Under the pieces are notes generated by a model. The model worked only from the letters and a program-made list of their open reading frames with translations, was not told the DNA's origin and made no database searches. A stretch of DNA of 44,020 nucleotides. Origin: Acidimicrobiales bacterium. Its GTDB lineage: Bacteria > Actinomycetota > Acidimicrobiia > Acidimicrobiales > UBA8592. Shown piece by piece: positions 34,015-42,381 of this stretch. Each line of letters begins with the position of its first letter. Position 1 is the first letter of the stretch. The position numbers were made by a program, and so were the translations under genes. The stretch is taken from contig JACERY010000015.1 of NCBI GenBank assembly GCA_013912105.1, positions 1 to 44,020 of the forward strand. The letters are read 5' to 3'.

Positions 34015-35238
34015 TTATGCGCTTAGAGGCAAAATCGCTGAGTCAGGAATGATAGTTACTTCATTAACTTCTTCAGGAAGTTCACTGGTAAATGCAGGAT
34101 ATTTAGGTTTTGCTGTTTCTCTCATACGTGTTGTTGAATGAACAGGATCTTTATCAAACTCTGGAATAACTTGATCTCCGAAGATCTCAAGCATCTCCTT
34201 TATCTCTTCATGCTGCATACCCTCAATAGGTAGACCGAATACAACTTGATCGCAACCAACGCTTTGGTATGCCTCTAGTTGTTCACTTACCTCTTCCGGA
34301 TTTCCACATAACATGTACCCCGCTTCGATAATTTGATCTAACATTTCATCGGTCCATTCAATGAGGGTGCTAGCAGGGGCATTCGGCCAAGTGATTCCAT
34401 CTGGGGATTTCGGCATTGTGTCGTGGTAAAGGTTAACCATTGTGACGAGGTAACCTCTTCCTTGAGCTTTAGCTATTTCTCGGGCCCTGTCACGATCCTC
34501 AAGACAAATAACTCCATTTGTCATCATGACGTTATTATTTTGGAATTGTCCGATGATCTCAACTGGTGATTCAGCGGCTTCCTTGTAAGCCTCTAATCTT
34601 CCTTTGAGGTTGTGAATAGGTTCGAAGTTAAAAGCGATAGCTCCAATTCCCAAAGAACCGGCTTTTGCAAAAGTTTCTGGGTTTCCACAAGCTACCCATA
34701 TTGGAGGGTGCCCTACCCCATATGGCTTTGGAAGGATGTTGTGGGGTCCTGGAACTGACCAACCGTTACCTTCAAATGAGTAATCTTTTTGTTCCCACAT
34801 TCGCGGAATTTCACGAATCACTTCATCCCACATAGCTTTTGTTTGGGAAGGTAAGGTACCGCTAAAGGTCATAAGTTCATGACTTCCTGCTCCACGACCA
34901 GTTCCAAATTCAAAACGATTATTTGTCACGTGGTCAAGCATTGCTGCCCGTTCAGCTATTCGCACTGGATGTTCTTTGGTCGTTGGGAGACTAGTGATAG
35001 CTGAACCGATATGGATTCGCTCCGTTTGTGCTGCGACCCATCCCATTAATGGAGCAGGAGCTGACATGTGGCTGTATTCAACGAGTGCATGGTGTTCTCC
35101 ATACCACATGTATTTCCAATTGTTTTTATCTGCGATGACCGCATATTCGGATTCACGCATCAATTCTGTGTGTTCTGATTCCGTATCATGTGCAGCTGGA
35201 CCCGGTATGTATCCGTTGCTGAAGATTCCAAATTCCAT
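34015..35238 (-). CDS. LLM-class luciferase-like monooxygenase
   Basis: 407 residues, longer than the other LLM proteins here. MEFGIFSNGYIPGPAAHDTE opening, WYGEHHALVEYSHMSAPAPL, ITSLPTTKEHPVRIAERAAMLDHVTNNRFEFGTGRGAGSHEL and HPPIWVACGNPETFAKAGSLG are hallmarks of the bacterial-luciferase subgroup, which often uses FMNH2. First gene of the TetR operon, with GGAGG 5 nt before ATG. It could oxygenate a ketone or aromatic compound; substrate unassigned. Confidence 0.88.
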   Translation of the reverse strand: MEFGIFSNGYIPGPAAHDTESEHTELMRESEYAVIADKNNWKYMWYGEHHALVEYSHMSAPAPLMGWVAAQTERIHIGSAITSLPTTKEHPVRIAERAAMLDHVTNNRFEFGTGRGAGSHELMTFSGTLPSQTKAMWDEVIREIPRMWEQKDYSFEGNGWSVPGPHNILPKPYGVGHPPIWVACGNPETFAKAGSLGIGAIAFNFEPIHNLKGRLEAYKEAAESPVEIIGQFQNNNVMMTNGVICLEDRDRAREIAKAQGRGYLVTMVNLYHDTMPKSPDGITWPNAPASTLIEWTDEMLDQIIEAGYMLCGNPEEVSEQLEAYQSVGCDQVVFGLPIEGMQHEEIKEMLEIFGDQVIPEFDKDPVHSTTRMRETAKPKYPAFTSELPEEVNEVTIIPDSAILPLSA

Positions 35239-35246
35239 AATTCCTC

Positions 35247-35258
35247 CGTACTAGTACG
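35247..35258. promoter_or_regulatory. Perfect 12-bp palindrome CGTACTAGTACG, likely TetR operator
   Basis: It lies between the predicted transcription start and the ribosome site of the LLM/TetR operon, where a bound repressor would block early transcription. The regulator gene is the second gene of the same operon. Confidence 0.5.
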
Positions 35259-35271
35259 TCCCAATGTATTT

Positions 35272-35300
35272 AATGTATGCCATTAATCTCTACGTGTCAA
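35272..35300 (-). promoter_or_regulatory. Sigma-70-type promoter of the LLM/TetR operon
   Basis: TTGACA at 35295-35300 and TACATT at 35272-35277 on the minus strand, separated by 17 bp. The -35 is part of a second inverted repeat, CGTGT-CA-ACACG (35293-35304). The start of transcription would fall near 35265. Confidence 0.55.
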
Positions 35301-35378
35301 CACGGAGGGGAAAAACCCTATAGGAATGGATTGAATGTTAAAAATGGTTAAAGATTGATCCAAACATGAGGAGTTAAA

Positions 35379-36236
35379 ATGAAAATTGGGGTTGTGTATC
35401 CGCAAACTGAACTTAATGGTGACCCTGAAGCTGTAAAAACCATTGGTTTAGCAACGGAGGAACTTGGGTATGACCACCTTCTCGCCTATGACCATGTCGT
35501 GGGAGCTATTCATTCTGATAGAGAACCTGAATTATGGGGGCCATACACAAACGAAGATCCTTTTCACTGCCCATTTACAATGTTCAGTTATCTTGCAGCA
35601 ATAACGAAACGGATCGAATTTGTTACTGGTGTGATAATACTCCCCCAACGTCAAACAGCTTTAGTGGCGAAGCAAACAACAGATGTTGATTTACTTTCCG
35701 GTGAGAGGCTTCGGTTAGGTGTAGGTACTGGCTGGAATTATGTTGAATACGAGGCGTTAGGGCAAAATTTCTCTGAACGTGGTCCTCGGCTCTCTGAACA
35801 AATAGAACTTCTTCGTAAATATTGGTCGGAACCGTTATTTAGTTTTGAAGGAATATACGACAAGTTAGACCGGGGAAATATTAATGTGAGGCCCAACCGT
35901 CAGATTCCGATCTGGCTTGGTGGATTTTCAGAGATAGCTTTCCGGCGTGCTGGTGAACTGGGAGATGGTTTCATTTATGCTGGTGATCACGACCATTGTT
36001 TACATGGGAAAGCACGTGTTGAGCATCATCTAGTTGAGAATGGACGGCCTACTGAAGGGTATGGTCATGAACTTATTACTTTACGAGACCGAAATCCTTA
36101 TGATGCTTCGGAAACGATAAAGCGTTGGCGTGATTCAGGGGGAACGCATGCGTCGGTCGTTACGATGCGATGCGGCTTAAATGGATTGCAGGAACATTTG
36201 GATTTCATTAAGGAAACAAAGGATTTACTGGGTTGA
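35379..36236 (+). CDS. LLM-class F420-dependent oxidoreductase
   Basis: 285 residues, compact member. MKIGVVYPQTELNGDPEAV, GYDHLLAYDHVVGA, FVTGVIILPQRQTALVAKQ, GERLRLGVGTGWNYVEYEALG and IPIWLGGFSEIAFRRAGELGDG follow the pattern of probable F420-dependent oxidoreductases with an N-terminal DHV and GTGWN loop. GAGGAG ribosome site. Divergent from the TetR operon across 140 bp, so the two palindromic elements there could also govern it. Confidence 0.88.
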   Translation: MKIGVVYPQTELNGDPEAVKTIGLATEELGYDHLLAYDHVVGAIHSDREPELWGPYTNEDPFHCPFTMFSYLAAITKRIEFVTGVIILPQRQTALVAKQTTDVDLLSGERLRLGVGTGWNYVEYEALGQNFSERGPRLSEQIELLRKYWSEPLFSFEGIYDKLDRGNINVRPNRQIPIWLGGFSEIAFRRAGELGDGFIYAGDHDHCLHGKARVEHHLVENGRPTEGYGHELITLRDRNPYDASETIKRWRDSGGTHASVVTMRCGLNGLQEHLDFIKETKDLLG

Positions 36237-36244
36237 TTCTTGTT

Positions 36245-37177
36245 CTACATACTGACTTTTTGGAAGCGTTGAACAACTTTGGATAGATAGTCGGTGGCTT
36301 GTTCAAGTCCGGCGGGAATTCCTAGATAAGCGCGGAAGTCAGTAACGCCACTTTCTATAAGTTCTGGCACCTCATTCATGGTTTCTTCAATATCAATGTC
36401 AGTTCCGTTACGAGCTATCGGCAGAATACCCATAACTTGTATATCTTCTGGGTTTCGTCCGAGTTTAAGAACGGATTCTCGCATGGACTGTATTCCGGAT
36501 TGTATGTCATTAGCGTCAGGGCCCCATGGAATCCAACCGGAACCAAATCTCGCCAACCTTTGCATAGAACGTTTGTTGACGGTTCCACTTACCCAGATCG
36601 GCACTCCGTTAGGTTGCACTGGTTTAGGCATTGCATGAATAGAAGAAAATTCTAATTCCGAACTCTCATAGGATGCTACGTCATTTTGCCAAAGCAATTG
36701 GCAAACTTCAAGAGTGTGGTCAAGGATTCTTCCCCTGCTTCTGAAATCTAATCCGCACGCTTCGTATTCTTCTTTTTGCCAGCCAACACCAACACCCAAA
36801 TCAACACGTCCTTCAGATAGGACATCAAGAGTTGCAAGTGTTTTAGCGAGGACAGTAGGGCGACGCAATGCAGCGAGAAGGATATTTGTTCCAAGTCGAA
36901 CGTTCTTCGTCACACCTGAAATTAATGAAAGGAACGTTATTGGCTCAAGCCAATGACCATCAGGTCCAGTTGGTTGTTTTCCTCCAAGGACGCCTCCGAT
37001 TTCGGGTTTTCCATATGCGTCTAATTGCTCTCCAAAAGCAACATGGTCAGAGACAACTACTTTTCCTATTCCCGCTAAATCAGCTGCTATCGCCTGATCA
37101 ATAACTGGTTGCCACGATTGTGGGGCTTCTGGAGAGAATGTTCGTAGTTGTAACGATAAGTAAGGTTGTTTGATCAT
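36245..37177 (-). CDS. LLM-class F420-dependent oxidoreductase
   Basis: 310 residues. VVSDHVAFGE near residue 42, NILLAALRRPTVLAKTLATLDVLSEGRVDLGVGVGWQKEEYEACGLDF, VPIWVSGTVNKRSMQRLARFGSGWIPW and a C-terminal ESGVTDFRAYLGIPAG. Same subgroup as the preceding LLM enzyme but only moderately similar. It is convergent with it (8 bp apart). An AGGGAAG ribosome-like site lies rather far (about 14 nt) upstream. Confidence 0.88.
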   Translation of the reverse strand: MIKQPYLSLQLRTFSPEAPQSWQPVIDQAIAADLAGIGKVVVSDHVAFGEQLDAYGKPEIGGVLGGKQPTGPDGHWLEPITFLSLISGVTKNVRLGTNILLAALRRPTVLAKTLATLDVLSEGRVDLGVGVGWQKEEYEACGLDFRSRGRILDHTLEVCQLLWQNDVASYESSELEFSSIHAMPKPVQPNGVPIWVSGTVNKRSMQRLARFGSGWIPWGPDANDIQSGIQSMRESVLKLGRNPEDIQVMGILPIARNGTDIDIEETMNEVPELIESGVTDFRAYLGIPAGLEQATDYLSKVVQRFQKVSM

Positions 37178-37294
37178 AGAATTTCTACTTCCCTGTTTGA
37201 CACTATCGGATCAGGTTATGAATACAAGTTATTTTTCATCACTTCTATAGTCACCGTTTTCATGAATTGTTGATTATGCGGCTACAAATAAAGG

Positions 37295-38758
37295 GTGCGT
37301 ATTATTTACATAGACATTGACACGCTTCGTGCTGACCATTTGGGATGCGCCGGGTACCATCGCAATACCAGCCCAAATATTGATGCTCTAGCGCGTGACG
37401 GAGTTCATTTTCAAAACGTGTACGCATCTGATGTTCCGTGCCTTCCTAGTCGCACCGCATTGATCACCGGAATGTTTGGGATTCGTAATGGTGTCATAAA
37501 TCACGGTGGTTTAGCTGCGGATCTTCTACCTGAAGGACGCGATAGGAATTTTTTTGGAAAATTTAATCTTCGTTCTTGGGCATCTGTGTTTTATTTAGCT
37601 GGTTGGCACACAGCTTCTATTTCCTCTTTCCCTTTTCGACATGGGGCTACATGGTGGAATAGCGGCTTTATGGAATCAATGAACTTGATGCGTGGATTTG
37701 GCGGCGAAAGAGCTGATGAGGTGCTTCCGGGTGCATTGGATTGGTTAGAAAGACGAGGTCAGTCTGATGACTGGTTTCTCCATGTGCATCTTTGGGATCC
37801 ACACACCCCATATACAACTCCTGAAGAATTCGGTAACCCTTTCGCAGCAGACCCAGTACCTGAATGGCATACAGAAGATGTTCGCTCGCTCAACTGGGAT
37901 TTATCTGGACCGCATTCAGCTCAGGAACCTTGGGGCTTCACACCAGATGAATGGGGAGATCCCCCACCACGACAACCGTGGGATGCCTCTTCTATGGGAG
38001 CTGTAAAAGAGATTTTTGATGGTTATGACGTTGGGGTTCGCTACGCTGATGACGCCGTCGGAGTGTTACTGAATAAACTCGCTGATTTAGGTGTACTTGA
38101 TGAGACTGCTGTTTTCGTTAGTTCTGATCATGGTGAAGCTTTTGGGGAACTTGGAGTTTACGCTGACCATCAAGCAGCTGACGAAGCAACCTGCCATATT
38201 CCCGCTGTTGTGAAATGGCCTGGAATCGAAGCACAGGTTTTTGATGGTTTGCAGTATCACCTCGATATTGGGGCGACGATTGTTGATTTGGCTGGTTTGA
38301 AGGTTCCGCGCCATTGGGATGGGCAATCAGTTGCTGGACATCTTCGTGGCAAAACAAGTGGCGGCAGAGATCATCTTGTGTTGTCACAAGGTGCTTGGTC
38401 ATGTCAGCGGTCCGTTCGGTGGGATGATTACCTTTATCTTCGTACATGGCATGATGGGTTTCATGCTCACTGGAATGAGGAAATGATGTTTGACATAACG
38501 CAAGATCCTCATGAACAGAAAGATCTTTTTTCTTCTCAGCCGGAAAAGGTTGTTGAAGGGAAGGAGTTGCTTCAAACATGGACCGAAGAGCAACTTGATC
38601 GGAGTTATAGCTCAACTGACCCTATGGAAGTCGTTCTTGAGGAGGGAGGTCCTTTCCATGTACGTGGCCACCTTTCAAGTTATTTAGAAAGGCTTGAAAA
38701 AACAGGGCGATCTCGTTGGGCGGAGATACTTCGAGAGCGCCATGGGGTGGGAAAGTAA
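37295..38758 (+). CDS. Sulfatase, type I (formylglycine-dependent)
   Basis: 487 residues. The N-terminal DIDTLRADHLGCAGY carries metal-binding Asp residues. The modification site is C-L-P-S-R (Cys49, Arg53) in PCLPSRTALITGMFG, and SSDHGEAFGELGVYADH provides the Asp/His pair. It would hydrolyse a sulfate ester, probably on a carbohydrate or aryl group. No signal peptide is visible. It differs strongly from the sulfatase at 371-1867 and is not a recent duplicate. GTG start; TACAAA lies 6 nt upstream, close to but not exactly TANNNT. Confidence 0.92.
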   Translation: MRIIYIDIDTLRADHLGCAGYHRNTSPNIDALARDGVHFQNVYASDVPCLPSRTALITGMFGIRNGVINHGGLAADLLPEGRDRNFFGKFNLRSWASVFYLAGWHTASISSFPFRHGATWWNSGFMESMNLMRGFGGERADEVLPGALDWLERRGQSDDWFLHVHLWDPHTPYTTPEEFGNPFAADPVPEWHTEDVRSLNWDLSGPHSAQEPWGFTPDEWGDPPPRQPWDASSMGAVKEIFDGYDVGVRYADDAVGVLLNKLADLGVLDETAVFVSSDHGEAFGELGVYADHQAADEATCHIPAVVKWPGIEAQVFDGLQYHLDIGATIVDLAGLKVPRHWDGQSVAGHLRGKTSGGRDHLVLSQGAWSCQRSVRWDDYLYLRTWHDGFHAHWNEEMMFDITQDPHEQKDLFSSQPEKVVEGKELLQTWTEEQLDRSYSSTDPMEVVLEEGGPFHVRGHLSSYLERLEKTGRSRWAEILRERHGVGK

Positions 38759-38764
38759 CACATC

Positions 38765-40258
38765 CTATCCGAGATTAAAAGTGCGTTTTTTGGGTTCAAC
38801 GGGGTTAGATAGGCGGGCTGACGCTATTGCGAGTCCGCTAAGTAACACGTTTCGTGTTTCTATCGGGTCTATAACATCATCAATACTAAGAGAAGCCGCT
38901 GACCGATACCCTGATGCAAGTTCAGCTTCGCGTAGATCAGCTCTTGCCTGTTGGTCGGCTCCTGTTGCTTCATCAGCGCCACGAGCTGGCATCGCTCCAA
39001 AGCTCACTCCTGGGTAGGCAAGGTTTAATGTTTGCCCATCGAAAGGGTTCATACCCATTGCTGTGCTTCCAAAACCGTATGCTTTCCTGAGTGTTAATTG
39101 GATTTTGGGAACTGTTGCGTGATGTTGGGCTAAGAACATTCTTCCTGCGTGTCTGAGTATTCCTGCCTTTTCTGATGCGGATCCAGCGAGAACCCCTGGA
39201 TTGTCTGTTAGGAAAATAAGTGGCATGTGGAATGCATCGGCGACTTGTATAAATTGGGTAGCTTTATCAGCGGCATCGACATTAATTGACCCTGCTAAAT
39301 GCTGAGGTTGATTGGCGACGATAGCTACTGAGCGACCACCTAGTCTGGCAAATCCAGTGATTAGCGATGCCCCGAATATTGGTTGGATTTCGAAGAAACT
39401 TTCCTCGTCCATAATGACTTGAATGACGTTTTTCATGTCATATGAATGGCGCGGATTATCAGGGATAATATCTAGAAGTTCTTCCACTCTTCTTTTACCT
39501 GTTGATGGTTCTGCTTTGGGGGGGTGTTCCCATGCAGATGAAGGGAGGTAGGAAAGCCATCGCTTAACCTGACTCAATGCTTCTTCGTCTCCATGTGCAA
39601 GATTATGAATTACCCCGCTTTGCAACGCGACTGTCGGACCGCCAAGCTCTTCTTTGGTGATGTCTTCTCCGAGTGATGCTTTCACGAGTGGCGGACCCGC
39701 AGTGAATATTGATGCTTTCTCTGTCATTATCGAAAAATCAGCAAGCGGGGCACTTAACGCCCCATGTCCTGCGGAAGGGCCAAGAACGGCAGCTACAAAA
39801 GGTATCTTCCCTGATGCTTCAGCTTGTGCTTGAAGGTCACCCGGTGTTCGTGTTGTTGGGGGGTCATTTGGAAGTGGTGGGCGGTGTCCAGCTCCTTCGA
39901 GAAGCATGATAAGCGGTATACGTTCCTGCAACGCAAGTTCAGCTATCCGATACCTTTTCGTAGATTCTGCTCGTCCTATTGAACCACCTCTAACAGTAAA
40001 ATCTTCCGAACCTATCGCAACTGGCCTTCCGTCAACCATGCCTATGCCAGCGACGAAAGCATCAACACCCCCGTCGACAAGCTTCCCTATTTCAGTAAAT
40101 GTTCCTTGATCTACAAGGGATTCAATACGATCTCGGGCGTTTATTTTTCCTTGTTGATGATGGCGTTCTAGCTTTTCTTCGCCACCCATCTGCGAAGCTC
40201 GTTTCTTTCGCTGATTCAAATTTTCTATTTTTTCTCTCCAGTTGCTTGAACCAGCCAT
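38765..40258 (-). CDS. Acyl-CoA carboxylase carboxyltransferase (beta) subunit
   Basis: 497 residues of the PccB/MccB/AccD family: two crotonase-like halves, with KINARDRIESLVDQGTF at the N-terminus, an oxyanion segment AVLGPSAGHGALSAPLADF in the first half, and FLTDNPGVLAGSASEKAGILRHAGRM in the second. It transfers the carboxyl from carboxybiotin to an acyl-CoA (acetyl, propionyl, methylcrotonyl or geranyl type). The biotin carboxylase/BCCP partner is not in the window. It starts 4 bp after the P450 gene on the same strand, an unusual pairing. Confidence 0.92.
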   Translation of the reverse strand: MAGSSNWREKIENLNQRKKRASQMGGEEKLERHHQQGKINARDRIESLVDQGTFTEIGKLVDGGVDAFVAGIGMVDGRPVAIGSEDFTVRGGSIGRAESTKRYRIAELALQERIPLIMLLEGAGHRPPLPNDPPTTRTPGDLQAQAEASGKIPFVAAVLGPSAGHGALSAPLADFSIMTEKASIFTAGPPLVKASLGEDITKEELGGPTVALQSGVIHNLAHGDEEALSQVKRWLSYLPSSAWEHPPKAEPSTGKRRVEELLDIIPDNPRHSYDMKNVIQVIMDEESFFEIQPIFGASLITGFARLGGRSVAIVANQPQHLAGSINVDAADKATQFIQVADAFHMPLIFLTDNPGVLAGSASEKAGILRHAGRMFLAQHHATVPKIQLTLRKAYGFGSTAMGMNPFDGQTLNLAYPGVSFGAMPARGADEATGADQQARADLREAELASGYRSAASLSIDDVIDPIETRNVLLSGLAIASARLSNPVEPKKRTFNLG

Positions 40259-40262
40259 GGAG

Positions 40263-41519
40263 TCACTGTTCCTTAAGTTTGTATTTCACTGGAAGCGCCT
40301 TGAGGCCCACAACAAAATTGGATGCGATATACGTTCTTTCTCCAGCGGTTTCCATCCATTCAACACGTTCTATCATTTCTTCAACGAGGGCTTTCATGCT
40401 CGCTTTAGCGAGATGCGCTCCTAGGCAGTAATGTTCAGCCCATCCAAACCCGAGGTGCCTGTTTGGGCTTCTTCCGATATCAAATGTGAATGGGTTTTCG
40501 AAAACATCTTCATCACGATTTGCAGAGCAATAGAAGAGCGCGAGTTCTTCTCCTGCTTTGATGTGCTGACCGCGAAGTTCATAGTCAGTTAGTGCTTGTC
40601 GTTTCATGTAATTAACTGGTGTAGTCCAGCGGACGATTTCATCAACAGCACTTTTAGCTAGTGAAGGGTCTTTTCTGAGTCTTTCGAATTCGTCTGGATG
40701 ATCCAAAAATGCTGAAATAGCTCCGGATAAGGCATTTCTGGTTGTGTCATGTCCTGCGGTGAAGACAATTAAGTAATAGCCGAGTGTTTCAAGTTGTCCA
40801 AGGGGGCACCCATCACCAAGTTGTGCGTTAGCTAGCATCGTAGCTAGGTCATCTCTAGGGCATGATCTTCTATCTTTGATAATTTCGTCAAACAACATGT
40901 AGAACTCCATTCCGAGTTCTTTTCGAGCTGCCAAACGGTCTTCTCCTTGGCGTTGCATGTCTGGATCTTCACCACCAAATAGTTCTTGCGTGATAACTAA
41001 AAGGCGTTCTTCTTGGGCTTGATCGATTCCGAGGATCGTTGCAAGTACACGTAATGGGTGCTTTTGCGCTATTGCTTCTATGAAGTCAGTTTCTCCTTGT
41101 TTGGGGAGTTCATTGAAGATAGATTTAGCGCTTTCTCGAACAATTGTGTCAAGGTTCGTTACTCCTCGTGGAGTGAAATACCCGCTAGCTACTTTCCGGT
41201 ATTCTCGATGTTCAGGAGGGTCCATAGTGATGATTGTTTTCATCTGCGCTAACGGGCTTCCTGATCCACCCTCTATGAATGAATTAATTTGATCATCATT
41301 CAGGACAATGATTCCGCCAGCTTCACTGGAGAAAATATCTGGCTGACTGGATACTTCAACAATGTCTTCATGTTTCGTTATTGCCCAGAATGGTGTGTGG
41401 CCGGGTTGGGCATACCAGTGAACTGGAGATTCATTGCGGAGTTCGCTCCAAAGCTCATGCGGCACTCCGTTTTGTCCGTATGACGATGCGGTTATCAGGT
41501 CAGTTATCGTTGTTCCCAT
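40263..41519 (-). CDS. Cytochrome P450
   Basis: 418 residues. I-helix AGHDTT (255-260), K-helix E294-x2-R297 in DEIVRW, and the heme loop FGWAEHYCLGAHLA with Cys365 as the thiolate ligand. The FGxGxHxC loop is FGWAEHYC, with Ala at the second Gly. MKRQALTDYELRGQHIKAGE resembles actinobacterial CYP families acting on steroids, terpenoids or fatty acids. It needs ferredoxin/reductase from elsewhere. TAAGTT 6 nt before ATG suggests leaderless expression. Divergent from an SDR and followed by the carboxyltransferase. Confidence 0.93.
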   Translation of the reverse strand: MGTTITDLITASSYGQNGVPHELWSELRNESPVHWYAQPGHTPFWAITKHEDIVEVSSQPDIFSSEAGGIIVLNDDQINSFIEGGSGSPLAQMKTIITMDPPEHREYRKVASGYFTPRGVTNLDTIVRESAKSIFNELPKQGETDFIEAIAQKHPLRVLATILGIDQAQEERLLVITQELFGGEDPDMQRQGEDRLAARKELGMEFYMLFDEIIKDRRSCPRDDLATMLANAQLGDGCPLGQLETLGYYLIVFTAGHDTTRNALSGAISAFLDHPDEFERLRKDPSLAKSAVDEIVRWTTPVNYMKRQALTDYELRGQHIKAGEELALFYCSANRDEDVFENPFTFDIGRSPNRHLGFGWAEHYCLGAHLAKASMKALVEEMIERVEWMETAGERTYIASNFVVGLKALPVKYKLKEQ

Positions 41520-41525
41520 AGATAT

Positions 41526-41531
41526 AACTTA
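41526..41531 (-). promoter_or_regulatory. TANNNT box (TAAGTT) 6 nt before the P450 ATG
   Basis: Leaderless-type -10 in the 55-bp divergent gap. No Shine-Dalgarno is present. Confidence 0.4.
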
Positions 41532-41574
41532 TCTCGTTTATGACTGGGCGTCTTCTTTGTGGTACGAAGTCATC

Positions 41575-42372
41575 ATGGATGTGAATGCTTTACGACTTAC
41601 GAATAAGGTTGCGGTGGTCACTGGAGCCGCTCGCGGCATCGGTAAAGCGACTGCTTTGGCCTTCGCTGATCTTGGTGCCCACGTTGCTGTTTGCGATATG
41701 TTGGACGACGAACTTCATGAAACGGTTACAGAAATTCGTAATCGTGGGGTAAATGTCGTTGCTGATGTTTTGGATGTTCGGGAAGGGTCTTTGGTTGCTG
41801 GATTCTTTGATCACGTAGTCAGTGATTTAGGGTCCGTTGATATTCTCGTGAATAATGCCGGTGGTGGATTTTGGTCCCCTTTCGCTGAGGTTTCTGAAAA
41901 TGGGGAATTAGCTCTTGTTCGTGAGAATTTTAGTTCGGTCAGTAACTGTGTGCGTTCTGTTTTGCCTGTGATGAACGATGGTGGTTCTATCATCAATGTT
42001 ACGTCAGTTGAGGCTTACCATTCTGCCCCAGGTTTTGCTGTGTACGCAGCGATGAAAGCCGCTGTTCAACAGTTTACGCAATCGCTTTCTGTTGAATTAG
42101 GCGGTCGTGGAATCAGAGTTAACTGTGTTGCACCTGACATGATTCCTACACCGGGAGATGCTGGGTTGGCTGAAGATTCGGGGGCGCTTATACCCGGATT
42201 ACTGCCGACACCTCTTGGGCGGAAGGGAACGCCAGAGGAGTGCGCTTCAGTTATTTGCTTCCTCGCTTCTGCATTGTCAAGCTTTGTTACAGGCTCATCT
42301 ATTCCTGTGGATGGAGGAACGGTGGCTTCGGGTTCTTGGAAGGTGCGCGATGATGGTTCGTGGGGGATGTAA
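41575..42372 (+). CDS. SDR family oxidoreductase
   Basis: 265 residues from ATG 41575. TGAARGIG (16-23), CDMLDD after beta-2 suggesting NAD, NNAGGG, catalytic Ser in NVTSVEAYHSAPGF, and YAAMK. The tail VTGSSIPVDGGT is the classical end. The same frame stays open back to 41434, through the P450 gene on the other strand; that extension is rejected since the Rossmann fold starts at ATG 41575. It may oxidise the alcohol made by the divergent P450 (inference). Confidence 0.9.
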   Translation: MDVNALRLTNKVAVVTGAARGIGKATALAFADLGAHVAVCDMLDDELHETVTEIRNRGVNVVADVLDVREGSLVAGFFDHVVSDLGSVDILVNNAGGGFWSPFAEVSENGELALVRENFSSVSNCVRSVLPVMNDGGSIINVTSVEAYHSAPGFAVYAAMKAAVQQFTQSLSVELGGRGIRVNCVAPDMIPTPGDAGLAEDSGALIPGLLPTPLGRKGTPEECASVICFLASALSSFVTGSSIPVDGGTVASGSWKVRDDGSWGM

Positions 42373-42381
42373 AAGCTACCT

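Noticed and set aside
38118..38615. Minus-strand ORF of 165 codons inside the second sulfatase gene
   Set aside because: It is antisense to conserved sulfatase motifs, with low-complexity composition and no domain.
41434..41574. 47-residue N-terminal extension of the SDR at 41575
   Set aside because: It lies antisense within the start of the P450 gene and has no family similarity. The Rossmann fold begins right after ATG 41575.
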